Below, piece by piece: positions 6,901-12,603 of a stretch of DNA of 14,175 bases. The translations under genes were made by a program, and so were the position numbers. This DNA comes from CALARM01 sp964431735. GTDB taxonomy: Bacteria > Vulcanimicrobiota > SpSt-956 > JAKJGF01. Under the pieces are notes generated by a model. It made no database searches. It saw only the letters and a list, made by a program, of their open reading frames with translations, and was not told where the DNA came from. Position 1 is the stretch's first letter. Each line of letters starts with the position of its first letter. The stretch is from the NCBI GenBank assembly GCA_964431735.1, contig CAYSLJ010000175.1:1-14175 (forward strand). Direction: 5' to 3'.

Positions 6901-7813
6901 AAATCTCAATGAACTGGTAGAAGAGAATTATCATCTATTTAAAGCTTCTCTTTCAAAATCTGCCATATTAAAGCTGGACATGTCTCCCTCTATACCAGGT
7001 ATGGAAGGAGATCCAGGTCAGATACAGCAGATAATAATGAATCTTATCACAAATGCTTCAGAAGCCATAGGAGATAAATCGGGAGTAATTACACTTGCCA
7101 CAGGTATGGAACATTGTGAAAGAGCATATCTTGAAAAAAGCAGACTTGAAGAAATACCACCTGAAGGTACATTTGTCTATATAGAAGTAAAAGATACAGG
7201 ATGTGGTATGGATAAAGAAATACAGGACAGACTGTTTGATCCATTTTTTACGACAAAATTTACAGGTAGAGGCCTCGGTATGTCGGCAGTAATAGGCATT
7301 ATAAAAAGTCACAGAGGAGCCATTATAGTAGACAGTGTCAGAGGCATGGGAACATCTATTAAAGTATTCTTTCCTGCATTTAACTATGATGCAGAAACAG
7401 ATTACGGTAAAGAATACCATGATACTCCTGTCATACTGCCTTTAAAAACAATGGATGGGACAATACTGCTCGTAGATGACGAAGAAATAATACTTGCCAC
7501 ATCGGAAATAATATTACAGAGACTTGGTTTTAAAGTTATTACAGCATCAGACGGGGAAAAAGCAATCAAAATTTTCAATGAACAGCCCGATAAGATTGAC
7601 TGTATCATTATGGATTTATCTATGCCAAAGATGGACGGACTGACGGCATTTAAAGAAATAATAAATATTAAACCTGACGTAAAAATTATTCTCTCCAGCG
7701 GATATAACGAAGAAGCATCAGTAAAAGAATATACGGGCGGGCAGGCGGGATTTCTGGAGAAACCATATCAGATAGAAGATCTGCAGAAAATATTACAAAA
7801 AACGTTAGGATAG
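3920..7813 (+). CDS. Seven-PAS hybrid sensor histidine kinase
   Basis: A 1297-residue signalling kinase without transmembrane segments, so probably a cytoplasmic sensor. PAS domains occupy roughly 15-140, 150-273, 274-398, 399-523, 524-645, 648-775 and 776-905, most ending in a DIT(A/E)RK-like PAC motif. They are followed by a HisKA domain with phospho-accepting His933 (GGIAHDFNNLL), an HATPase domain (N box NLITNASEAI, G1 DTGCGMD, F box FDPFFTTKF, G2 GRGLGMS) and a receiver with acidic pair D1186/D1187, phospho-accepting D1232 and K1281. The PAS signals and any downstream regulator are unknown. The frame stays open to 3845, but the extra 25 codons lie in a repeat. The ATG at 3920 has AGAAGGA 7 nt upstream. 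PAS3 and PAS4 are a near-copy with a 125-residue period. A shorter, decayed paralogue lies just upstream. Confidence 0.95.
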   Translation: MNNKVRKEEDFSEQYETSRFIAEHAGDIVWLLDLTTGRFKYVSPSVERLRGFTQEEVMKQSIKEVLTEESYLFVSENLPGVINEFLAGNNSLRIMTYEVDQNCKDGSIVNTEIVVTLFKNNQGEVTEILGITRDITARKKAEKELRKKTEELEKFFNNSLDLLCISDSDGYFRRLNPEWEKVLGYDIKELTGRKFIDFVHPDDREATIEATKILKGQNGTMPFVNRYRTKNGSYRWIEWKTSPEGNLFYSTARDITERKEMEEALKESEAKYRLIVDTACEGIWMMNNKLETIFVNSRITQILGYTVDEMIGKNVSTFMCNEELEEHYREMEERKKGVPHQYLRRYVRKDGEIIWLFTSATPVFDREGNFAGSFAMLTDITDRIKAEDELRKSEEKYRRIINTACEGIWIMNSNLETTFVNSRMTEIFGYSTDEMLGNNITAFMYSEELEDHYKKIEDRKKGLSQRYIRRFIRKDGQMIWILVSATPVFDRKGNFAGSFAMLTDITDLIKTEEALRKSEEKYRKIFENTIEGIFQTSPEGKFFTVNPSLAKMFGYSSPEEMISSVNDIDCQIYVNPGDRLRFKETLAKNNKITGFELEAYKKNGQKVWHTLNAYTVRDKNDAILYYEGTCEDITARKEMEEALRLEKLKLETASLAGKVGLWTWHIETGIIEWSGSISSMLYYNPEELSGSISLWKDTIHPDDRERVMISLNNHLKENTRYRIDYRIRRKDGTYTWWLVTGSTERDSDGNAIKMSGACVDITERKLIEEELMKTRALFKAALEQSPVGITIVDWPDMKFCMVNNTATRITGIHHGDYINISGKTTDKDSWELFYPDGKKCGIKDFPLTKSILDGEFIKDQLMLIKRSSGITRYILVSSAPVFNDSGEIIAGICIFPDVTEARKAEEEKLEMEKKLLHAQKLESLGVMAGGIAHDFNNLLMALLGNLELARMDISPFSPAVTYIDGALQASRRAADLTRQMLAYSGKGKFVISNINLNELVEENYHLFKASLSKSAILKLDMSPSIPGMEGDPGQIQQIIMNLITNASEAIGDKSGVITLATGMEHCERAYLEKSRLEEIPPEGTFVYIEVKDTGCGMDKEIQDRLFDPFFTTKFTGRGLGMSAVIGIIKSHRGAIIVDSVRGMGTSIKVFFPAFNYDAETDYGKEYHDTPVILPLKTMDGTILLVDDEEIILATSEIILQRLGFKVITASDGEKAIKIFNEQPDKIDCIIMDLSMPKMDGLTAFKEIINIKPDVKIILSSGYNEEASVKEYTGGQAGFLEKPYQIEDLQKILQKTLG

Positions 7814-7835
7814 CAGGGGCACACGTGTGCCCCTG
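7814..7835. terminator. Perfect 22-bp palindrome between convergent genes
   Basis: The 22 bases starting CAGGGGCACAC form a perfect palindrome centred between 7824 and 7825. It starts 1 nt after the TAG of the histidine kinase and lies 11 nt beyond the stop of the convergent PAS gene. Position and symmetry suit a bidirectional terminator, although no strong T-run follows either side. The GCAGGGGCA start is shared with the type C hairpin at 3855, so it may be a lone member of that repeat family. Confidence 0.6.
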
Positions 7836-7846
7836 ATAAACAAAAA

Positions 7847-8191
7847 TTATTCTCTTACAAAATGGGGGATATTATGCGGAATTTCAAGGGATAATTCCAC
7901 AAGGCCGCCGCATATTCCGTCTTTATACCATGGAGCCTGATATATAAGTTTTTTCTTTCCTTTTTTTTCAATCGTATAAACATTTGTTTCTTCTTTTTCA
8001 AGCAATTCTCTTATCATGGCCTGTGCTTTTTCAGGATGACATGCCATAAGACTGGTTCCTGTAAGAGAACTTCCTCCGCTCTCAGCAAAAGTCTTACACG
8101 ATTTTTCATTCATGGAAAGAATAATACCGTCTCTGTCACATACAGTTATGGCTCCCTTGAAATCTTTTATCCAGGTATGCAAATCAATCAC
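7847..8191 (-). CDS. Small single-PAS-domain protein
   Basis: A 114-residue soluble protein that is essentially one PAS domain: AITVCDRDGIILSMNEKS (residues 14-31) is a typical PAS opening, and KLIYQAPWYKDGICGGLVELSLEIP near the end is typical of the PAS domains seen as stand-alone proteins or fused to DUF438. It has no output domain, so it may bind a ligand or a partner. The start is GTG at 8191, immediately after the TAG of the exported protein (TAGGTG). AGGTGA spanning that junction could instead serve as an SD for the in-frame TTG at 8182, which would give a protein three residues shorter. Either way the gene is translationally coupled to the one before. The partner kinase might be the large one that converges on it, but that is only inference. 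Confidence 0.82.
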   Translation of the reverse strand: MIDLHTWIKDFKGAITVCDRDGIILSMNEKSCKTFAESGGSSLTGTSLMACHPEKAQAMIRELLEKEETNVYTIEKKGKKKLIYQAPWYKDGICGGLVELSLEIPHNIPHFVRE

Positions 8192-9286
8192 CTAATCTTC
8201 ATTATATTCAATAGTTTCTTCGGTATACTCGGTAGTTTCTTCGGTATACTCGGTAGTTTCTTCGGTATACTCGGTAGTTTCTTCGGTATACTCGGTAGTA
8301 TTCTCATAAACTTTGTTATCATCATCAATATAAAAGGTTCCTGAATCACGTAATGTATCGGTAAATACAGGGTCACTGTTATCCAGAACAACACTGTCTC
8401 TTCCGTCTATAACATAATATGAACTGTCGTCAATAAAAACAGGTCTGTCACATTCCCATGTAGTGTCCCAGTATTCTACAGTATCTACATTTACAAAATA
8501 CTCGTTATAAGCAGGTACAACAACAGTATCATAACAGTACCAGTAATCATTGCAATCTACAAAATATGGCAAGTAAGAAGGATAATAAAAAGTTGAAGTC
8601 CTGTAAAATCCGTTCCACCATCCCATAAGAGACTGAAATACTGTAAGAGAAGCCATGAGTCCTGTACTGTCATTGTGAGCTTCCATAATACGTCTGTTTT
8701 CTTCCTTCATTTCTTTCAGTTCATTCAGAAGTTCTTTAGAATCACTCATTTTTTTCTCAAGTTCCGAGAGTTTCCCATCCAGTTCTTTACTTTTTTCTTT
8801 CAGAGCATTCATTTGCTGCGCATCTTCTGCTGTGTAAGTGCTATTTTTCCGTGGAAGACTTTCAACATAATGATGGCTGAATGCATCCCAGGCGGTTACA
8901 AGAGATGTAATTCCTATTTCTACATTCTTATTATTTATTTTTTCATAACGATAGGTTGCTCTTACATCTGCTATGGAAGTAGTAATATTCCCGATAAGGC
9001 CGGGTATATTTTTATCATTTTTTTCCATGCCATCTTTCAGTGAAGCAACATTGTTTTTTGCGTTTTCAAGAGAAACATAAAAAGGATCTTTACCTGGATC
9101 GGCAGGTTGATAATTCTCAAATATAAGTTTAAAGGCATCTTCAAGCCCTTCTATAACAGACATGGCATTAACCGATCTTTTGTTCTTAAATGGTTGTTTA
9201 CCTTTTGCCATAATCTCTTCACATATGGAAGAACACATGAAAAGCACGAGAAAGAATACAATTACTTTTGAATAAAAATTTTTCAT
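8192..9286 (-). CDS. Exported coiled-coil protein with TEYTEET repeat tail
   Basis: A 364-residue protein of no family I recognise. Residues 1-22 form a signal peptide (basic start, hydrophobic core IVFFLVLFMCSSIC). C18 or C22 might be lipidated, but no classical lipobox is present. A helical region follows, with a likely coiled coil at about 158-203 (KEKSKELDGKLSELEKK). A segment very rich in Tyr, Trp and Asp spans about 223-325 and contains few cysteines. The acidic tail at 330-360 consists of near-perfect heptapeptide repeats TEYTEET. It should lie outside the cytoplasm. The ATG at 9286 is preceded by AGAGGTG at good spacing, the same leader style as the PC4-like gene. It runs stop-to-start into the PAS gene, so the two form an operon. 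A type B repeat lies 72 bp upstream of the start. Confidence 0.8.
   Translation of the reverse strand: MKNFYSKVIVFFLVLFMCSSICEEIMAKGKQPFKNKRSVNAMSVIEGLEDAFKLIFENYQPADPGKDPFYVSLENAKNNVASLKDGMEKNDKNIPGLIGNITTSIADVRATYRYEKINNKNVEIGITSLVTAWDAFSHHYVESLPRKNSTYTAEDAQQMNALKEKSKELDGKLSELEKKMSDSKELLNELKEMKEENRRIMEAHNDSTGLMASLTVFQSLMGWWNGFYRTSTFYYPSYLPYFVDCNDYWYCYDTVVVPAYNEYFVNVDTVEYWDTTWECDRPVFIDDSSYYVIDGRDSVVLDNSDPVFTDTLRDSGTFYIDDDNKVYENTTEYTEETTEYTEETTEYTEETTEYTEETIEYNED
8211..8306 (-). repeat. 21-bp in-frame tandem repeat (TEYTEET codons)
   Basis: Four full 21-bp units (8211-8231, 8232-8252, 8253-8273, 8274-8294) and a partial fifth lie at the 3' end of the exported protein gene. Units 2-4 are identical and unit 1 differs at its first base. 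Because 21 is a multiple of three, gain or loss of units changes only tail length. This looks like a recently expanding minisatellite. Confidence 0.92.
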
Positions 9287-9357
9287 AAAATCACCTCTTA
9301 AATAAATTTGTTTAAAAACCTGACAATCAAACTCTTTATTATACAGTCAAAATTTAC

Positions 9358-9446
9358 ATGAGAATCGTAACGCGTAACGCGTAACGCGTGACGGGAGGAA
9401 CAATTTCTCATACCTGGTTGTGACCGAACCGGTCATGGTTGTTAGT
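9358..9446. repeat. Type B structured dispersed repeat, copy 1
   Basis: Nearly identical to 11225-11313 and in the same orientation. ATGAGAA (9358-9364) pairs with TTCTCAT (9405-9411) around a loop that holds a heptamer array with GTAA cores at 9367, 9374 and 9381 and GTGA at 9388. A second hairpin, TGACCG/CGGTCA with loop AAC, spans 9421-9435. It lies between the TumE-like gene and the exported-protein gene. Confidence 0.82.
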
Positions 9447-9474
9447 TAAAAATCATTGCAGGAACATCACTTCC

Positions 9475-9801
9475 TTATTCAGTATATGTTAAAATATCCC
9501 GCATATTACACAAAACTTCTTCAGAGGATGGTTCACTGCATGGAATATGCTCGGAAGGGTCAGAACAGGGATGGACATGCCAGTATTTATAATTATCATA
9601 TCCAAAGATTCTCTGGCAATTATTGATAAGAGCATAACTCTTTTTACCGATAAACGAATTATAATATATTTCTATAAAAGTGTTCTGAGAGATATCAATT
9701 CTGAATTCAAGTATAATATTTCTTTTCTCTACAGATATACTCTTACTGAGAGGGAAATATCTGGCTGTCAATGTGACAAGTTCGTTTTTAAAATTGTTCA
9801 T
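9475..9801 (-). CDS. TumE/DUF6516-like putative toxin
   Basis: A 108-residue protein. The segment YDNYKYWHVHPC (68-79) with a third histidine, H85, in DPSEHIPC resembles the YDN...HxHP...H signature of the TumE (DUF6516) family, proposed toxins of small two-gene modules. The N-terminal half alternates beta-strand-like segments (IILEFRIDIS, TFIEIYYNSF). Its ATG overlaps the TGA of the preceding gene in an ATGA arrangement, as expected for a tightly coupled pair. The molecular target of these proteins is not evident from sequence. It could instead be another small protein with a similar histidine motif. No SD separate from the upstream coding sequence is obvious. Confidence 0.62.
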   Translation of the reverse strand: MNNFKNELVTLTARYFPLSKSISVEKRNIILEFRIDISQNTFIEIYYNSFIGKKSYALINNCQRIFGYDNYKYWHVHPCSDPSEHIPCSEPSSEEVLCNMRDILTYTE

Positions 9802-10109
9802 TTAATGAGATTTTGTAGATTCCTTAAAGCAGTAATCAGGCTCTTTTTTTCTATAAAAAGGTCTTCCCATTTCATAATATCTTTTTCAATAATATAATCA
9901 AATTCATTTACTATTTCTCCAGATGATATTTTACTTTTTAATTCATCGATTGAAAAACCATATTTTGTTTCATATTCAAGTATTTCCAGTTCACATTCCT
10001 TCAAATAATCTTTTATACCTGCAATCATAAAATCAATTGCTTTATCTTCTGGAGAAGGGAAATGACTGAATATTTCTTTTGCTGATGAAGAAAGAGTCAG
10101 AATTGTCAT
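9798..10109 (-). CDS. Putative antitoxin partner of the TumE-like protein
   Basis: A 103-residue, mostly helical, acidic protein. The region YETKYGFSIDELKSKISSGEI (46-66) followed by NEFDYIIEKDIMKWEDL resembles small proteins often encoded just ahead of TumE-like genes. No helix-turn-helix is obvious. AGGTGG lies 5 nt before the ATG at 10109. A plausible promoter lies at 10145-10173 on the same strand. The 4-nt overlap with the next gene fixes the expected antitoxin-first order. The assignment depends mostly on context and a remembered family pattern. Confidence 0.58.
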   Translation of the reverse strand: MTILTLSSSAKEIFSHFPSPEDKAIDFMIAGIKDYLKECELEILEYETKYGFSIDELKSKISSGEIVNEFDYIIEKDIMKWEDLFIEKKSLITALRNLQNLIK

Positions 10110-10144
10110 AATACCACCTGATTTTAGTAATTATATTTTCTTTA

Positions 10145-10173
10145 ATTTTAACAGTAAAAAAACAATTTTTCAA
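10145..10173 (-). promoter_or_regulatory. Putative promoter of the toxin-antitoxin pair
   Basis: On the minus strand TTGAAA (10173-10168) and TAAAAT (10150-10145) are separated by exactly 17 bp. The -10 lies 35 bp before the ATG at 10109, leaving a short leader that contains the AGGTGG SD. Surrounding sequence is very AT-rich, so chance matches are possible. The remaining stretch, 10174-10233, shows no gene and no clear terminator for the acetyltransferase. Confidence 0.45.
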
Positions 10174-10233
10174 TAGGGATTGAATGTTTTTTTAATGGCA
10201 ATATGATTTATCTTCCGGGAAACAGGTCTGCCT

Positions 10234-11211
10234 TCAGAGAGATTTCATCAGTCCCACATGTTCCGGCTCATATCTGAAATATCTTGTAGTAAACATAAGG
10301 GATCTTCTGTTTGACATAACAATATCGGCACTCAGTATAGAAATCCCCCTGAACCGGGCATATTCTTCTATTTTTTTACCGAGCCTGTTACTCACCCATT
10401 TTCCCATGTAACTCTTCTCGACTATTATATTATTTACATATACTTCTCCCTGACCTGTCAGATGATCTTCATGGCAAGCGACAAGAAAAAAACCAAGAAG
10501 ATTTTTCTCTTCTTCTGCAACAAAACTTACCATATGACCGGTTTTCAATTTATGATCAAGCTCATCGCAGAAATGTTCCCGGCAATTTTCTATTTCTTCA
10601 TGAGAATAATTTCTCAGCGGTGATATGAGATTTTCAAGATTTTCTTTTATCAGCTTTATCATAAAAGGCAGGTCATCTGTCTTTGAAGGTCTTATAATAA
10701 ATCCCTCCGTTTCATTCTTTCTCTCTTCACCTTCTTCAAGTTTTTTATAAAATTTTTTTCGTTCTATTTCATAACCTGATGAAATAAAGAACTTTATATT
10801 TTTTTCATCTGTAGAAGGCACTCTCAGAGCAATATGTCTCAGTCCTTTCATCCTTGAAATCTCTTCGGCTTTTCTGAGCAGTTCCGCCCGTACAGAACTT
10901 TCACTGCAGTGTTCTTTTACAGAGATGTCAAAAATCCATGCCTGAGGGATACCTGTGACAAGTTCATTATTTGCAGTATCCAGAAGAAGATAACCGAGAG
11001 GTTCGTCATGGCTTCCTGAAGCAATCAAAAATTTATAATCAGCAAGAACTTTTATAAAATTTAAAACCTCTTTCATTTCAGAAAGATATTTTTCCCTCAC
11101 AGAATCGGGATTAACACCATGCCTTACAGGAGAAATCTGTAAAACAGAAGTTTCGGAAGCAAGATTTAATATAAAAGGATAATCTTTTTCTGATATTTCA
11201 CGAATTTTCAT
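10234..11211 (-). CDS. Tandem GNAT-family N-acetyltransferase
   Basis: A 325-residue protein with two GNAT-like halves, about 1-160 and 168-325. Both start with the typical MKIREISEKDYPFI / FIIRPSKTDDLPFM opening. The second half has the better acetyl-CoA-binding region (VNNIIVEKSYMGKWVSNRLGKKIEEYA, about 259-285) and the ending NRRSLMFTTRYFRYEP typical of the fold. In the first half the corresponding loop (VKEHCSESSVRAELLRKAEE) is degenerate, so it may be structural only. It would transfer an acetyl group from acetyl-CoA to an unknown amine. No SD precedes the ATG at 11211, and a type B repeat begins 13 bp upstream, so any promoter or leader signal must lie in or beyond the repeat. It is transcribed divergently from the Ser/Thr kinase. 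Confidence 0.85.
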   Translation of the reverse strand: MKIREISEKDYPFILNLASETSVLQISPVRHGVNPDSVREKYLSEMKEVLNFIKVLADYKFLIASGSHDEPLGYLLLDTANNELVTGIPQAWIFDISVKEHCSESSVRAELLRKAEEISRMKGLRHIALRVPSTDEKNIKFFISSGYEIERKKFYKKLEEGEERKNETEGFIIRPSKTDDLPFMIKLIKENLENLISPLRNYSHEEIENCREHFCDELDHKLKTGHMVSFVAEEEKNLLGFFLVACHEDHLTGQGEVYVNNIIVEKSYMGKWVSNRLGKKIEEYARFRGISILSADIVMSNRRSLMFTTRYFRYEPEHVGLMKSL

Positions 11212-11224
11212 AATAGTGATTTAT

Positions 11225-11313
11225 ATGAGAATCGTAACGCGTAACGCGTAACGCGTGACGGGAGGAACAAATTCTCATTCTTCGTTGTGACCGATCCGGT
11301 CATGCCTGTTAGT
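11225..11313. repeat. Type B structured dispersed repeat, copy 2
   Basis: ATGAGAAT (11225-11232) pairs perfectly with ATTCTCAT (11271-11278). The loop holds GTAA cores at 11234, 11241 and 11248 and GTGA at 11255, all 7 nt apart. A second hairpin TGACCG/CGGTCA with loop ATC spans 11288-11302. Both stems are conserved relative to the copy at 9358, while the hairpin loop differs (AAC versus ATC). It sits directly in front of the acetyltransferase start. Confidence 0.82.
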
Positions 11314-11399
11314 GAATAATTATTTTTACTCTATGATTACTTCAGTCATTATAACACTTATGTATTTTTATTTCTACCATATATACATGGAAAGAAATT

Positions 11400-11428
11400 T
11401 TGAGTATAATTACTGAGACAAACATAAT
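11400..11428 (+). promoter_or_regulatory. Putative promoter of the Ser/Thr kinase
   Basis: TTGAGT (11400-11405) and CATAAT (11423-11428) are separated by 17 bp. Transcription from here would give a leader of about 80 nt that includes the heptamer array at 11451-11480 and the SD GAAGGT at 11504-11509. Confidence 0.45.
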
Positions 11429-11450
11429 CTGACCATAGACTGATAATCCA

Positions 11451-11480
11451 CGCGTCACGCGTCACGCGTCACGCGTCACG
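11451..11480. repeat. Heptamer array in the kinase leader
   Basis: Four perfect GCGTCAC-type units with TCAC cores at 11455, 11462, 11469 and 11476. It lies between the putative promoter and the SD of the kinase gene, so it would be present in the untranslated leader in the stop-free TCAC direction. Each unit junction makes an ACGCGT palindrome. Confidence 0.85.
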
Positions 11481-11517
11481 ATTCATTATTCAAATATCTT
11501 ATCGAAGGTAATGACTT

Positions 11518-12423
11518 ATGGCGTGTCCCAAATGCGGTAGAGAACAGCCGGATTTATACGAATGTTTTAAAAAATACGGAACATGTTATTTACTTGAAGA
11601 AGCTGATGATGAAGACATATATCTTCATGAAAAGAACTACAAAATTATCTATCTCCTGAGACGTGGCGGAATGGCCAATCTTTATCTGGGAGAAGAAATA
11701 AGCAATAAAAGTAAATGTGTAATAAAAGAGATGTACAGTTCCGCAATGAGTCCGGAAGAAAAAATATCTTTTATTTCCATGTTTGAAGTGGAAGCGTTTA
11801 TGCTTATCAGTCTCAATCATCCTGCCATACCTTCCATAAAGGATTTCTTTATTGAAGATGATAATTATTATATAGTTATGGAATATATAGAAGGAGTCAA
11901 TCTTTCCGACCTGCTCTATACTTCTTATAAAGGAGGATTTTCCGAAGAAGAAGCCATTTCTATCGGTATAGAAATATGCGATATACTGGAATGTCTCCAC
12001 TCAAATATACCGCCTGTTATACACAGGGATATAAACCCCGGTAATTTTATCAGAAGAGACAGGGATAATAAAATTATACTGCTGGATTTCGGTATAGCTA
12101 CAATATTTGAGCATGGACATGCCGAAACACTCATAGGAACTCCGGGATATATAGCACCTGAACTGTATGAAGGCCATATCGATATAAGGAGTGATATTTT
12201 CTCTCTCGGAGTAACACTCCATGAACTGTTAACCTGTATAGATCCATGTGAAAGAGTGCCCTTCGAATTCGATTTAATTCGCTCTATAAAACCATGTATT
12301 TCAAAAAAAATGGAAGCAATTATCCATAAATCCCTGGAGAAAGATATAAATAAAAGATTTAACAGCGTAACGGAAATGAAAGAAGAATTACTGGATCTTT
12401 ATCGAATGTTGTATTATCAGTGA
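11518..12423 (+). CDS. Hanks-type Ser/Thr protein kinase
   Basis: A 301-residue cytoplasmic kinase that would phosphorylate proteins on Ser or Thr. Visible landmarks: glycine loop RRGGMANLYLG (48-58), ATP-anchoring K70 in CVIKEM, helix-C E92, catalytic loop HRDINPGN (169-176) with D171 and N176, DFG at 190-192, and APE at 213-215. The usual Lys two residues after the catalytic Asp is Asn (N173), which is unusual. The first 25 residues contain C3, C6, C16 and C23 (CPKCG start), suggesting a small zinc-binding knuckle. There is no transmembrane segment or sensor domain. GAAGGT lies 8 nt before the ATG. Its TGA stop is the TGA of the first GTGAGCA repeat unit. Substrates are unknown. Confidence 0.92.
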   Translation: MACPKCGREQPDLYECFKKYGTCYLLEEADDEDIYLHEKNYKIIYLLRRGGMANLYLGEEISNKSKCVIKEMYSSAMSPEEKISFISMFEVEAFMLISLNHPAIPSIKDFFIEDDNYYIVMEYIEGVNLSDLLYTSYKGGFSEEEAISIGIEICDILECLHSNIPPVIHRDINPGNFIRRDRDNKIILLDFGIATIFEHGHAETLIGTPGYIAPELYEGHIDIRSDIFSLGVTLHELLTCIDPCERVPFEFDLIRSIKPCISKKMEAIIHKSLEKDINKRFNSVTEMKEELLDLYRMLYYQ

Positions 12424-12577
12424 GCAGTGAGTAGTGAGTCGTGAGTCGTGAAAAGCGACCCTCTGTGGTCGCCCGGTACCGGTGAAAACTCCCATCACGC
12501 ATTACGCATTACGCATCACGCATCACGCATCACGCGTCACGCGTCACGCGTCACGCGTCACGAATATAACGCGTCAC
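12420..12577. repeat. Type C composite repeat: array, hairpin, opposed array
   Basis: GTGA cores at 12420, 12427, 12434, 12441 and 12448 lead into a hairpin, GCGACC (12455-12460) with GGTCGC (12467-12472). Then come CCGGTACCGGTGAAA and ten opposed units with TCAC/TTAC cores every 7 nt from 12495 to 12558. One more GCGTCAC lies at 12571. The order and the GGTACC/GATACC..GTGAAA linker match 3827-3901. It fills the gap between the Ser/Thr kinase and the flavoprotein. The hairpin might terminate the kinase transcript, but no T-run follows. Confidence 0.85.
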
Positions 12578-12603
12578 GTACCATTAAGAAAGTACTATTT
12601 ATT

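Noticed and set aside
7058..7420. 120-codon open frame antisense to the histidine kinase
   Set aside because: It overlaps conserved ATPase motifs of the kinase, and its Cys/Phe/Tyr-rich translation is typical of an antisense shadow.
7814..7835. Palindrome as a protein operator
   Set aside because: Its place between two convergent stop codons fits termination or a repeat better than an operator. No promoter is adjacent.
8036..8344. Plus-strand frame with FFGILGS repeats, and the minus-strand frame with LPSIPKK repeats
   Set aside because: Both are other-frame readings of the 21-bp repeat inside the exported-protein gene, whose own frame has an SD, a signal peptide and sensible composition.
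8675..9043. 122-codon open frame antisense to the exported protein
   Set aside because: Phe-rich shadow of the Lys/Glu-rich coiled-coil coding strand, without an SD.
12448..12603. N-terminal extension of the flavoprotein
   Set aside because: It is the translation of the heptamer array. Family sequence and the GGGPAG motif begin right after the ATG at 12604.
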